Assembly: GCA_036961355.1 (NCBI GenBank)
Contig: JBALVL010000017.1
Location: forward strand, 29,553 to 93,552
From: Motiliproteus sp036961355
GTDB lineage: Bacteria > Pseudomonadota > Gammaproteobacteria > Pseudomonadales > Balneatricaceae
DNA length: 64,000 bases
Direction: 5' to 3'
Shown here in pieces: positions 8,319 to 17,344 of the stretch. The notes under the pieces are model-generated. The model saw only the letters and a list, made by a program, of their open reading frames with translations. It was not told the origin of the DNA and did not search any database. The position numbers were made by a program, and so were the translations under genes. Positions within the stretch are counted from its first letter, which is position 1. Every line of letters begins with the position of its first letter.

Positions 8319-9815
8319 TCACGATGGAAATGCGAACTGTACGCCTTCACGTACGCCGCTGGATGGCCAGCGCTGGGTAATCGTTTTACGCTTGGTGTAA
8401 AAACGGACAGCATCGGGACCGTAGGCATGCAAGTCACCAAACAGAGAGCGCTTCCAGCCACCAAAACTGTGATATGCAACCGGCACTGGCAGCGGTACGT
8501 TGATGCCAACCATGCCAACCTGGATATGGTCAGAGAAATAACGTGCCGCCTCGCCATCACGGGTAAAGATGCAGGTTCCGTTACCGTATTCGTGATCGTT
8601 GATCAGCTGCATCGCCTCATCCATGGTGTCCACACGAACGACCTGTAACACAGGCCCAAAAATCTCTTCCTGGTAGCTGCGCATCTCGGTGGTCACCGCA
8701 TCGATCAGTGTCGCCCCGACGAAGAAGCCTCCTTCAAACCCAGCAACCTGAGGGTTTCGACCATCAACCACAACGTTGGCACCGTCCTGCTCGGCGCTGT
8801 CGATGTAACCCACTACTTTCTGCTGATGCTGGCGTGTAATCACCGGGCCAAAATCGTTGCTGCTATCAGAGTAGGCACCGACTTTAAGCGGTTGCATCGC
8901 TGCCTGCATCTTGGAAACCAGCGCGTCGGCAGCGGAATCACCCACGGCAACTGCAACCGATAACGCCATACAACGCTCACCAGAAGAACCGAATGCAGCC
9001 CCCAGTAACTGGTTAACGGCATTGTCCATATCGGCATCGGGCATCACGATGGCATGGTTTTTAGCCCCACCCAGTGCCTGACAACGCTTGCCGTTGGCAT
9101 TGGCAGTGGAGTAGATGTATTCAGCAATCGATGTTGAACCGACAAAGCTAACCGCTTTAATACGGGCATCGCCCAGCAGTGTATCGACCGCTACCTTATC
9201 GCCGTTGACTACGTTCATGACACCATCCGGCAGACCCGCTTGTTTCAGCAGCTCGGCGATAAACAGCGTGGAGCTGGGGTCACGTTCGGAAGGCTTCAAC
9301 ACAAAGGTATTACCGCAAGCGATCGCCATCGGGTACATCCACAGCGGCACCATCGCAGGGAAGTTGAACGGAGTGATGCCGGTCACCACACCCAACGGTT
9401 GAAACTCGCTCCAGGAATCGATGTTCGGACCGACATTTTTGCTATGTTCACCCTTTAATAATTCAGCAACCCCGCAGGCATACTCAACACACTCGATACC
9501 TCGCTGTAGCTCACCGGCGGCGTCATGGCTGATTTTTCCGTGCTCTTCGCCGATCATCTGGCAAATCTTGTCGGCATTCTGCTCCAGCAGCGCCTTAAAC
9601 CGAAACATAACTGCGGCACGTTTGCCGACAGGGGTATTGCGCCAAGCAGGAAAAGCGGCTTCAGCGGCAGCAATCGCCTGCTCTACCGTTTGCTTGGATG
9701 CCAGCGCAACTTGCTTAGTGCTCTTGCCGGTGGCTGGATTAAAAACAGGTTGCGAGCGCTCGTCTGACTGAGCGGCGATGCTTTGGCCGCCAATAAAATG
9801 TCCGATCATCGTCAT
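8319..9815 (-). CDS. iolA: CoA-acylating methylmalonate/malonate-semialdehyde dehydrogenase
   Basis: A 498-residue aldehyde dehydrogenase of the MmsA/IolA type. In inositol catabolism it converts malonate semialdehyde to acetyl-CoA with loss of CO2; family members also serve valine breakdown. Diagnostic features are PFNFPAMVPLWMYP, LGGAKNHAIVMPDAD (the family lacks the usual catalytic Glu here) and the catalytic cysteine in GSSGERCMALS. The start at 9815 has AAGG upstream; an upstream codon at 9842 would add an atypical nine-residue extension. It is the last gene of the unit that begins with the aldehyde dehydrogenase at 16030. Its presence supports a malonate-semialdehyde-producing pathway. 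Confidence 0.92.
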   Translation of the reverse strand: MTMIGHFIGGQSIAAQSDERSQPVFNPATGKSTKQVALASKQTVEQAIAAAEAAFPAWRNTPVGKRAAVMFRFKALLEQNADKICQMIGEEHGKISHDAAGELQRGIECVEYACGVAELLKGEHSKNVGPNIDSWSEFQPLGVVTGITPFNFPAMVPLWMYPMAIACGNTFVLKPSERDPSSTLFIAELLKQAGLPDGVMNVVNGDKVAVDTLLGDARIKAVSFVGSTSIAEYIYSTANANGKRCQALGGAKNHAIVMPDADMDNAVNQLLGAAFGSSGERCMALSVAVAVGDSAADALVSKMQAAMQPLKVGAYSDSSNDFGPVITRQHQQKVVGYIDSAEQDGANVVVDGRNPQVAGFEGGFFVGATLIDAVTTEMRSYQEEIFGPVLQVVRVDTMDEAMQLINDHEYGNGTCIFTRDGEAARYFSDHIQVGMVGINVPLPVPVAYHSFGGWKRSLFGDLHAYGPDAVRFYTKRKTITQRWPSSGVREGVQFAFPS

Positions 9816-9985
9816 GAAAAATACCTTTTTTAGAGAACCCATCGCACTGCGACAGATTGCATTCTTGTTAGTTGAGAGCGGCTTATTGCCGTGCGGATAT
9901 GAAAGAGACCCGCTACCTCTCTTGGTTCTCAGCCGCGAACGACATCTGAATGGTCGGCACTAATTTAGAGCCGCTATACCTCAGC

Positions 9986-10795
9986 CTATGTCGGCTGAGG
10001 CGGACTCTCGTAGCAACCATTGACGGACTGGTCCATATCGATCACCGATCCGGTCATCATGCCGGACTCCTCCGATGCCAGGAACGCAATGGCCCGGGCC
10101 ACTTCCTGCGTTTCCAGCAGGCGTCCGAACGGTTGCTTTGCCGTGGCGGCTTGCAGCCAATCGTCCTGCTGTCCGTGATAATTTTTCTGAATAGTGTCTT
10201 CGCCAGGCGTGTTCATCCAACCGATGTTCAGCCCGTTGATACGAATACGGTGCCGCATCAGGGCGAAGGCCGAGTTCTTGGTCAGGTTAGCGGTAGCGGC
10301 CTTGGAGGCCGAGTACGCCGAGATAAAGGGTTGGCCGCCGTGGCTGGCCAAGCTGATAATATTCACCATCGCGCCTTCGATGCCTTCACGAATCATCAAC
10401 TTGGCGGCTTCCTGCATCAGAAAGAAGGGACCACGGGTATTGACCGCAAACATCTGATCAAACAGTTCTTCGGAGGTATCCAGAATGTTGCCCCGGTCGG
10501 TGATGCCGGCGCAGTTTACTAGCACATCCAACCGCCCGAAACGCCTATCGGCCTCGGCAATCACGTTGCGGCAATCGGCAACAGTGGCCTGATCAGCGCG
10601 CACGAAATAGGTCGGACATCCCGCTAAGGTCAGCTGGTCGGCGATCGCCTGGCCCTTATCGATACTGCGACCACAAATAATCAGACCGGCGGCGCCCCGC
10701 TGGGCAAACAGTCGTGCGGTGGCTTCGCCCAGTCCCTGAGTACTACCGGTAACAACCGCGACCTTACCCTGCATGGCACAATTTTTATCGCTCAT
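9986..10795 (-). CDS. Short-chain dehydrogenase/reductase
   Basis: A 269-residue classical SDR. The cofactor motif is TGSTQGLG near residue 16, NCAG is near 95, and the catalytic Ser-Tyr-Lys set appears as ISLAS and YSASK. It ends in the usual C-terminal segment (GSVIDMDQSVNG). The start has AGGTG upstream. It sits 92 bases after iolD copy 2 and 170 bases before iolA, so it probably oxidises a polyol or reduces a keto-intermediate of the same branch. It parallels the Gfo/Idh enzyme paired with iolD copy 1. The exact substrate cannot be assigned. Confidence 0.85.
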   Translation of the reverse strand: MSDKNCAMQGKVAVVTGSTQGLGEATARLFAQRGAAGLIICGRSIDKGQAIADQLTLAGCPTYFVRADQATVADCRNVIAEADRRFGRLDVLVNCAGITDRGNILDTSEELFDQMFAVNTRGPFFLMQEAAKLMIREGIEGAMVNIISLASHGGQPFISAYSASKAATANLTKNSAFALMRHRIRINGLNIGWMNTPGEDTIQKNYHGQQDDWLQAATAKQPFGRLLETQEVARAIAFLASEESGMMTGSVIDMDQSVNGCYESPPQPT

Positions 10796-10887
10796 AACAA
10801 CACCTGCTCCATTCGTGGCAACCGACCATGTCCCATTAGGATTGGTGACTGCCAGGTTGACTCACTAACCGCTGTGATCGTTAGCCA

Positions 10888-12738
10888 CTACACCCCTACT
10901 CGCTGGCGGCAACGCTGCTCTTCATGATCGATCTTCGCCTGACGGATCTCTTCACGCTCACTCACCTCGGGGACCCCAACATCCCACCAGGCATCACCGG
11001 GCGACCAGTCATGTGGGTCGGTATCAATCTGGATGACGTAGGTCCTGTCGGCTGCCTTGGCGCGCTCAAAGGCCTGCTCAAATTCGGCGATGGAGGAAAC
11101 TTTCTCTGCCAATGCCCCCATGCTTTTAGCGTTCTGAACGAAGTCCACCGAGAACACTTGCTCGACATTGCTGTCTTTCAGCAAATTGTTATAGGAGGCA
11201 CCGCCCTTAAAATTTTGCAGCCGGTTGATGATCGCGAAGCCGCCGTTATCACAGACCACAAGAATCATCTTGTTGCCGTCCAACACGGAGCTGTAGATAT
11301 CGGAGTTCATCATCATGTAGGAACCGTCACCGGTGAAGACGATGGTATCGGCACCATCCTGCTCACGGGTTACCTTGGCCGAACCCCAGCCACCGGCGAT
11401 CTCGTATCCCATGCAGGAGAAACCGAATTCACAGTCAAAAGTGCCGGGGGTCTTGGTGCGCCACAATTTGGTGATCTCACCGGGCAAACCTCCGGCCGCG
11501 CTGATCACCCGATCCTCGGGGCCACATTTACGGTTAACCGCGCCGATCACCTGGGCATAGTTGGGCAACTCACGGCCGTCATCGGTGGTACGCTCATCAA
11601 TCAGCGCATTCCAGCGTCGATACTCTTCGCGTCCTTTATCCATCCAGGTCGGACTAGCACGCCAATCACCCAGCTTGCTGTCGAGCTCCTGCAGGGATAC
11701 CAGCGCATCGCCCACGACGGACAGAGCTTGGTGTTTAATCGCATCGAAGCGCGCCGCATTGATAGAAACAAACTGGCAATCGTGGGAGAAAACACTCCAT
11801 GAACCGGTGGTAAAGTCCTGCAGCCGTGTGCCTACAGCAATGACCAGATCGGCCTCTGCTGCCATGGCATTGGCAGAGGCGGAGCCGATGATGCCCAGCG
11901 GGCCAATATTGACGGCAGAATCGTGTACCAGTGCAGAACGACCGGCGATGGTCTCACACACTGGAATATTTCGGCTCAACGCCAGCTGTTCAAGACAGTC
12001 GGCAGCACCCGAGTAAAGCACGCCGCCGCCAGAAATAATCAGTGGCCGCTTGGCGTTCTTGATGGCATTAATTGCGCGATCAAGCTGACCTTCGTCGGCT
12101 CGTGGCCGCGGTGCTTCATGAACCTTCTCTTCGAAAAAAGACAACGGATAATCGTACGCGATCGCCTGAATATCTTGAGGCAGACCGATAAAGGCCGGAC
12201 CACAGTCGGCCGGATCCAGCAACGTGGCGATAGCCTGAGGCAGTGAAGAGATGATCTGTGCCGGGCTGTTGATTCGATCCCAGTAGCGGCTAACCGGTTT
12301 AAAGGCGTCATTAACCGTGATAGAGGGAGAGTGGAAATGCTCGACCTGCTGCAGCACCGGATCGGGAATGCGGTTAACAAAGGTATCACCACAGATGATC
12401 AACAGCGGCAGACGGTTGGCGTGAGCCACACCAGCGGCCGTCACAACATTGGTCGCGCCAGGGCCGATAGAGGTCGTGACCGCCATCACTTGGCGACGCT
12501 TAACAGCCTTAGCGTAAGCAACGCCGGCCAGTGCCATCGACTGTTCGTTCTGGCCTCGCCAAGTAGGGAATTCTTCGCGAACTCTCTCTAACGCTTCGGA
12601 AAGACAGGTCACGTTACCGTGGCCAAAAATGCCATAAACACCGGGGATCAATGGCTCTACCTTGCCATCGATCAACGTCTTTTGCGCCATTAGGTATTTA
12701 ACGACGGCCTGGGCCATGGTGAGTCTTATCGTTTTCAT
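10888..12738 (-). CDS. iolD: 3D-(3,5/4)-trihydroxycyclohexane-1,2-dione hydrolase IolD (copy 2)
   Basis: A 616-residue ThDP enzyme of the same length as the copy at 4916-6766 and clearly homologous throughout (both begin MKTIRLT and share RGQNEQSMA, IPDPVLQQ or LPDPVLQQ, and GDGSYM). Differences cluster in the middle domain and the C-terminal tail. GAGG precedes the ATG. It lies 65 bases downstream of the hydroxyacid dehydrogenase gene and upstream of the SDR and iolA genes, within an operon distinct from copy 1. Two diverged IolDs in one locus suggest two ring-opening substrates, for instance different inositol stereoisomers, or different expression conditions. Confidence 0.92.
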   Translation of the reverse strand: MKTIRLTMAQAVVKYLMAQKTLIDGKVEPLIPGVYGIFGHGNVTCLSEALERVREEFPTWRGQNEQSMALAGVAYAKAVKRRQVMAVTTSIGPGATNVVTAAGVAHANRLPLLIICGDTFVNRIPDPVLQQVEHFHSPSITVNDAFKPVSRYWDRINSPAQIISSLPQAIATLLDPADCGPAFIGLPQDIQAIAYDYPLSFFEEKVHEAPRPRADEGQLDRAINAIKNAKRPLIISGGGVLYSGAADCLEQLALSRNIPVCETIAGRSALVHDSAVNIGPLGIIGSASANAMAAEADLVIAVGTRLQDFTTGSWSVFSHDCQFVSINAARFDAIKHQALSVVGDALVSLQELDSKLGDWRASPTWMDKGREEYRRWNALIDERTTDDGRELPNYAQVIGAVNRKCGPEDRVISAAGGLPGEITKLWRTKTPGTFDCEFGFSCMGYEIAGGWGSAKVTREQDGADTIVFTGDGSYMMMNSDIYSSVLDGNKMILVVCDNGGFAIINRLQNFKGGASYNNLLKDSNVEQVFSVDFVQNAKSMGALAEKVSSIAEFEQAFERAKAADRTYVIQIDTDPHDWSPGDAWWDVGVPEVSEREEIRQAKIDHEEQRCRQRVGV

Positions 12739-12803
12739 ACTCTGTCCTCTGCTGGCGAGACGATGTGCAATCGTCTCGCAGGATACTGTCTGTTAAGTTG
12801 GAT

Positions 12804-13781
12804 TTACGAGAGCGCCGAGCGGTTGACAGTCAGCTCAGACTTAAGCGTTCCATCAAATGCCGCCAATACATTTTTGGCAGAGGATATCCCCATCCGTGCT
12901 GCACACTCTTCGGTCATACCCGCGCTATGCGGACTCAAAAGCAGGTTACCCAGTGCCACCAATGGCGAATCACTGGGGATCGGCTCGTTCACAACCGTAT
13001 CCAACCCGGCCCCCTTGATCTGCTTATTTTGTAACGCATCAACCAACGCAGACTCATCGATCAGGCCGCCACGCGCGGTGTTGATCAAAAATGCACCAGG
13101 CTTCATCAGGCCAAGCATCTGCGCATCAAATAGATTCTGTGTCTCAGGCGTCTTGGGCACATGCAGACTGATATAATCGGCCTGCCGTACACCGTCGGTC
13201 AGGGTATCGACACGGGTGACGCCATACTCAGCGATCTTTTCATCCGGTAAATAAGGATCGTAGACACAGACATCGGCATCGAAAGCCTTGAGGCGTTTGC
13301 TGACTTCAAAACCGATCCGACCGAAACCGACCAGCAGCACCTTTTTTTGCCACAACTCGGTCGCAGCCAGGGTGTTTTGTATCGCCCAGTCGCCTTGACG
13401 AACCGCGCGGTCGTAGTCGGTGCATTGTTTGGCTAGGGCAAGCATCATAAACAGAGTATGTTCGGCGACTGCCACCGCATTGACGTTATCAATGATCGCC
13501 ACCGGGATACCCATGCTGCTAGCCAGCTCGACCGGCACATTGTCATAACCCACACCGTGACGGGAGATCACTTTCAGTTTAGAACTCGCCTCCAGCGCTG
13601 CTGGCGGTAGCGCCATGGTACGGAGCAGTAGACCGTCACAAGCGGGCAGCTTGTCGATAAAATCCTCAGCCGTCGGGTAGTCGATCATCTCGTAACAGAT
13701 ATCGTCCCGCTCATCCAGAAGGCGCAAACCCTCCGGATGAACCTTGCCTGCGACCAGCACCTTTTTGATAGCCCCGGCCAT
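12804..13781 (-). CDS. D-isomer-specific 2-hydroxyacid dehydrogenase
   Basis: A 325-residue NAD-dependent dehydrogenase of the SerA/GhrB-like family. The nucleotide-binding motif is VGFGRIG. The active-site residues appear in order: the Arg in NTARGG, the Glu in VVNEP and the His in LSPHSAG. There is no ACT domain, so it is not a normal biosynthetic SerA. It starts two bases after the aldolase gene stops, so translation is probably coupled. In this context it may reduce or oxidise a small hydroxy/keto acid released by the aldolase. This is inference from operon position. Confidence 0.87.
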   Translation of the reverse strand: MAGAIKKVLVAGKVHPEGLRLLDERDDICYEMIDYPTAEDFIDKLPACDGLLLRTMALPPAALEASSKLKVISRHGVGYDNVPVELASSMGIPVAIIDNVNAVAVAEHTLFMMLALAKQCTDYDRAVRQGDWAIQNTLAATELWQKKVLLVGFGRIGFEVSKRLKAFDADVCVYDPYLPDEKIAEYGVTRVDTLTDGVRQADYISLHVPKTPETQNLFDAQMLGLMKPGAFLINTARGGLIDESALVDALQNKQIKGAGLDTVVNEPIPSDSPLVALGNLLLSPHSAGMTEECAARMGISSAKNVLAAFDGTLKSELTVNRSALS

Positions 13782-13783
13782 GA

Positions 13784-14581
13784 TCAGTAGCTCCCCTGCT
13801 GCTCAGTAGCAGTCGATTCAGCTCCTTGCTTCATCGTGTTAACTATTGCCTGAGCACCGGCGGCCATCAGCCGGGCGTCGGACCCGATGGTGACGAATTG
13901 AAAGCCCTTCTCAACCATTCGCAACGCATACTCAGCACTGCCGTTATGAATACCTGCATAAACCCCATGGGCCTTAGCCCGGGCAAGAATATGATCGATC
14001 GCCTCGACCACCGGTGCCTCTTCCTGATCAAACTTGGGCGTACAGCCCAGCGCGTTGGACAGGTCGGCGGGGCCGATATAGATCGCATCAATGCCATCAA
14101 CCGAAAGAATGGCCTCAAGGTTATCGAGCGCCTGCTTGGTCTCGATCATGGCAAACCGCACAATGGTGTCATCGGCATGTTTGGGATAATCCGCGCCGGC
14201 GTAAAGCACCGAGCGAATAGGTCCAAAACTGCGCTGACCACGAGGCGGATAGCGGGTGTACTGGACGAACGCCTCGGCGTCTTCTGCGGTATTAACCATC
14301 GGGCAGATAACACCGTAAGCACCGGCATCCAGGGTTTTCATCAGGATACCGGGTTCCAGCCAAGGGACACGAACGATCGGCATAGTGTCAGTGGTCGAGA
14401 TCGCCGTCAGCATGGGAATCAGACTGCTGTAGTCGGTGACGCCGTGCTGCATATCAATGGTCAATGAATCCCAACCCTGATGCGCCATGGTCTCCGCCGA
14501 AAAGCCGCTGGGGATCGCCAGCCAGCCATTGATGACAGCACCACCTTCGGCCCAGATTTCACGTATCTTGTTCGCTCGCAT
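13784..14581 (-). CDS. HpcH/HpaI-family class II aldolase
   Basis: A 265-residue metal-dependent aldolase of the HpaI/GarL type, which cleaves 4-hydroxy-2-oxo acids to pyruvate (or a related oxo acid) and an aldehyde. Visible motifs are TIDMQHG (catalytic His), PIVRVPW (carboxylate-binding Arg), FAMIETKQAL (metal-binding Glu) and IYIGPADLSNALG (metal-binding Asp). The length is normal for the family. A strong AAGGGGG ribosome binding site precedes the ATG. It is packed between an aldehyde dehydrogenase gene (12-base gap) and a hydroxyacid dehydrogenase gene (2-base gap). GarL-like aldolases work in sugar-acid pathways, which fits the CdaR-like regulator nearby. Confidence 0.9.
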   Translation of the reverse strand: MRANKIREIWAEGGAVINGWLAIPSGFSAETMAHQGWDSLTIDMQHGVTDYSSLIPMLTAISTTDTMPIVRVPWLEPGILMKTLDAGAYGVICPMVNTAEDAEAFVQYTRYPPRGQRSFGPIRSVLYAGADYPKHADDTIVRFAMIETKQALDNLEAILSVDGIDAIYIGPADLSNALGCTPKFDQEEAPVVEAIDHILARAKAHGVYAGIHNGSAEYALRMVEKGFQFVTIGSDARLMAAGAQAIVNTMKQGAESTATEQQGSY

Positions 14582-14593
14582 TGTGATACCCCC

Positions 14594-16030
14594 TTAAGCC
14601 TGAGTTACAAGGTGGGTATATTTTAGGTTGAGATAATCACTCAGACACTCACTGCCGCCTTCACGGCCAGAGCCACTTTCCTTGATACCGCCAAAGGGCG
14701 TTTCGGCGGATGCCAGGGCGAAGGTGTTGACGGCAACCATACCGCTATTGATACGTTTCGCCGCTTCATTAGCCTGGTGCAGAGACTGACTCCAGACATA
14801 GGCAGCAAGACCGTATTCGGTATCATTGGCTTTCTCGATCACCTCATCGAACTTTTCAAAGCTGTTGATGATCGCCACCGGCCCAAACGCTTCCTCTTTC
14901 ATCAACCGAGCGTTGGCAGGTACATTAATAAGCACCGTCGCCTCATAGAAGTAGCCCATACAATCCATCGGCTTACCCCCGGTTAAGACCTCAGCGCCAC
15001 AGTCAACAGCATCACGCACCAGTTCGTCGACTTCGGCCAAGCGAGCCGCAGTACGCAACGGCCCCATCTGTACGCCTTCATCCAAACCATTACCCACCAC
15101 CAACTGAGACGCCTGCTCGGCGAAACCCTTGGAAAACTGGTCAAAACTACCCGACTGCACATAGAAGCGATTCGGCGACACACACACCTGACCGCTGTTG
15201 AAATACTTGGTGGCCACCGCTGCATTAAGGGCTGCCGTCACGTTAGCATCGTCAAAAATGATGCAGGGGCTATGCCCGCCTAACTCCATTGTGACCTTCT
15301 TCAGTGTCGAAGCGGCTTCCTGCACCAACTGCTTGCCTAGCTCGGTCGAGCCGGTGAGTGACACTTTGCGCACCACCGGGGATTGCATGATCACTGGAGA
15401 GGTCACCGATGCACTGCCCGTCACCAAATTGACCACGCCTGCAGGAATGCCCGCATCATGACAACACTCAACAATTGCAGCGGCTGAGCCAGGGGTTTCC
15501 TTCGATGGACGGCAAACAATCGAGCAGCCTGCCGCTAACGCTGGAGCCACTTTGCGCGCCAGCAACGACACAGGGAAATTCCAGGCAGCAAAAGCGGCCA
15601 CCACACCAATCGGCGAATGATCAATACGAATCTGACCATTGGGTAGACGACTTTCGACAGTGCGCCCGTAAATACGCTTGGTCTCCTCAGAAAACCAAAT
15701 GAACTGATCGATCGCCAAGCCCCACTCGCGGACGGAGCCAGCCAGAGGACGTCCGGTCTCCATGGTGGTGATCTCGGCGTAGCGGTCCAGCCGTTCAACC
15801 ATCAATTCAGCGACCCGACGAAGCTTCTCACCGCGCTGCCAGGGATCAAGTTCAGCCCAGACACTCAACCCTCTTTCAGCCGACTCGATGGCCCGCTGGG
15901 TGTCTTCAACGGTCGCTGCCGAGCAAGTTTCAAAGACCTCCTCTGTCGCAGGATCAATAACTTCTATCACTCGGCCATCCGCCGCGGCGCTCCATTCGCC
16001 GTTGATATACAAGCTCTTCAATTCGTTCAT
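14594..16030 (-). CDS. NAD(P)-dependent aldehyde dehydrogenase (semialdehyde type)
   Basis: A 478-residue member of the aldehyde dehydrogenase superfamily. AAWNFP, the catalytic Glu in TMELGGHSP and the catalytic Cys in GQVCVSPNRF are all in place, as is EAFGPVA. It resembles succinate-semialdehyde and related semialdehyde dehydrogenases rather than the CoA-acylating iolA product. It is first in the operon that continues through the aldolase, hydroxyacid dehydrogenase, iolD, SDR and iolA. Likely roles are oxidising the aldehyde released by the aldolase, or an aldehyde carbon of the ring-opened product. The start has AGAGGAATAAGG upstream. Confidence 0.88.
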   Translation of the reverse strand: MNELKSLYINGEWSAAADGRVIEVIDPATEEVFETCSAATVEDTQRAIESAERGLSVWAELDPWQRGEKLRRVAELMVERLDRYAEITTMETGRPLAGSVREWGLAIDQFIWFSEETKRIYGRTVESRLPNGQIRIDHSPIGVVAAFAAWNFPVSLLARKVAPALAAGCSIVCRPSKETPGSAAAIVECCHDAGIPAGVVNLVTGSASVTSPVIMQSPVVRKVSLTGSTELGKQLVQEAASTLKKVTMELGGHSPCIIFDDANVTAALNAAVATKYFNSGQVCVSPNRFYVQSGSFDQFSKGFAEQASQLVVGNGLDEGVQMGPLRTAARLAEVDELVRDAVDCGAEVLTGGKPMDCMGYFYEATVLINVPANARLMKEEAFGPVAIINSFEKFDEVIEKANDTEYGLAAYVWSQSLHQANEAAKRINSGMVAVNTFALASAETPFGGIKESGSGREGGSECLSDYLNLKYTHLVTQA

Positions 16031-16500
16031 GCCTTATTCCTCTGTTCTTATAGTCTTGGAACGATATCGCCGAATGGCCAACATTTTTAAAAGTACGTTT
16101 CTTAACAATCCAGATCATTGCAACCAGCAGTGGCACATAAAGCCACCAATGCAAAACAACAACCGTTTAAACTTCATCGATAGTAAGAATTAAGGGTTAT
16201 TCTAATGAGCACAGTGCAATATCAGGAATCTCGGTTACTATTTAATACATTTGAATAACTACTTTTATAGCCCTATAGGCACCCTCAAGATAGGGGCCTA
16301 GAATTGACAACAAGCCCCACACCAGACCAGCCTACAAGCAGGTCTTAACCGCGCCCCAGCCACACATGACCCAAGATCAAGACCAACAAAAAGCTGGCAC
16401 CGAACAAAAAGAAAGGTAAACAGAAAAAGCGACAACAATGCCGAACAGAAGGGATCGAACGGCTCGATTTGCCCCCTAACAGCAACCGCCCAGCTGGGGG
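16031..16500. other. 470-base intergenic region, probable promoter of the ALDH-iolA operon
   Basis: No convincing gene is present. A frame at 15954-16154 (minus) would give a 66-residue peptide with one hydrophobic segment, but it lacks a ribosome binding site and overlaps the aldehyde dehydrogenase start. The AT-rich part at 16190-16280 is the likely promoter of the minus-strand operon. No operator or terminator was recognised. Confidence 0.5.
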
Positions 16501-17271
16501 CTAAACCGTCCCAAATAGCACTGCAGCACCTTCATAGCAGAGTTTGAGACCCGTCATTGCCAGTAAGCCGTAACAACACAGATAGAACCAGCCATCGCTG
16601 ATCCGGTGATGCAGATAAATTCCCAGCCAGACCCCTACAGGAGCCAACGCCACTAGCCACAGCGAGGTCAGCAGATTGCCCGGCTGCAGCAAACCGAGCC
16701 AAGCATAGGGCAGCAACTTGACGTAATTAACCAGCGCAAAGAGCAGCACCGTGGTGCCAACAAAAACACTCTTATCCAACCGCTGTGGCAGCAGGTAAAT
16801 ACTCAATGGCGGGCCACCGGCATGGACACTGAAACTACAAAACCCCGTCAGCGTGCCCCACAGCCCACCACCAAACAACGACCGACCTCGGGGCTCAGGC
16901 TGCCGTCTGCGGACTTTACTAGCCACAAATTGGCCGCAGAAAGCCACCGCCATCAACCCGATTGCCAGCTTGATATGGGCCTCACTCAGCAAACGGAAAG
17001 TCAGCGTCCCCAGCACCAGCCCCAATAACGCCGCCGGTATCAGAACCTTGAGATTGTCCTTATCAAAACGCCCCCGAAACCCCCAAACGCTGAACAGATC
17101 CATCACACAGAGTATCGGCAGCAAGATAGCCGCGGCCTGCACCGGCGGCACCGCCAATGACATCAACGGAACAGCCAGCAGTCCGAGCCCGCCACCAAAG
17201 CCTCCCTTGGAGATACCGACGATCAGCACTGCAGGAATCGCAACCAGATAAAACAAAGGATCCAAAATCAT
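16501..17271 (-). CDS. TauE/SafE-family membrane transporter
   Basis: A 256-residue integral membrane protein with about eight hydrophobic segments, beginning with the family's glycine-rich stretch (GISKGGFGGGLGLL) and repeating a similar element near FSVHAGGPPLSIYLLPQ. TauE/SafE proteins export anions such as sulfite, sulfoacetate or organic acids. It is the last gene of the ABC importer-iolG unit, 73 bases after the isomerase gene. Such an exporter in a sugar locus is uncommon; it could remove an acidic or sulfonated by-product. No strong ribosome binding site is visible before the ATG. Confidence 0.85.
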   Translation of the reverse strand: MILDPLFYLVAIPAVLIVGISKGGFGGGLGLLAVPLMSLAVPPVQAAAILLPILCVMDLFSVWGFRGRFDKDNLKVLIPAALLGLVLGTLTFRLLSEAHIKLAIGLMAVAFCGQFVASKVRRRQPEPRGRSLFGGGLWGTLTGFCSFSVHAGGPPLSIYLLPQRLDKSVFVGTTVLLFALVNYVKLLPYAWLGLLQPGNLLTSLWLVALAPVGVWLGIYLHHRISDGWFYLCCYGLLAMTGLKLCYEGAAVLFGTV

Positions 17272-17344
17272 AATGTGTAACGGACCTAAAACTGTGTGAT
17301 TACCACCAAATTAAAACCTTACAAAGGAGATAGTTTTATTCTTT

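Noticed and set aside
15954..16154. 66-residue frame with one hydrophobic segment upstream of the aldehyde dehydrogenase gene
   Set aside because: It overlaps the start of the aldehyde dehydrogenase, lacks a ribosome binding site and uses the region expected to be a leader.
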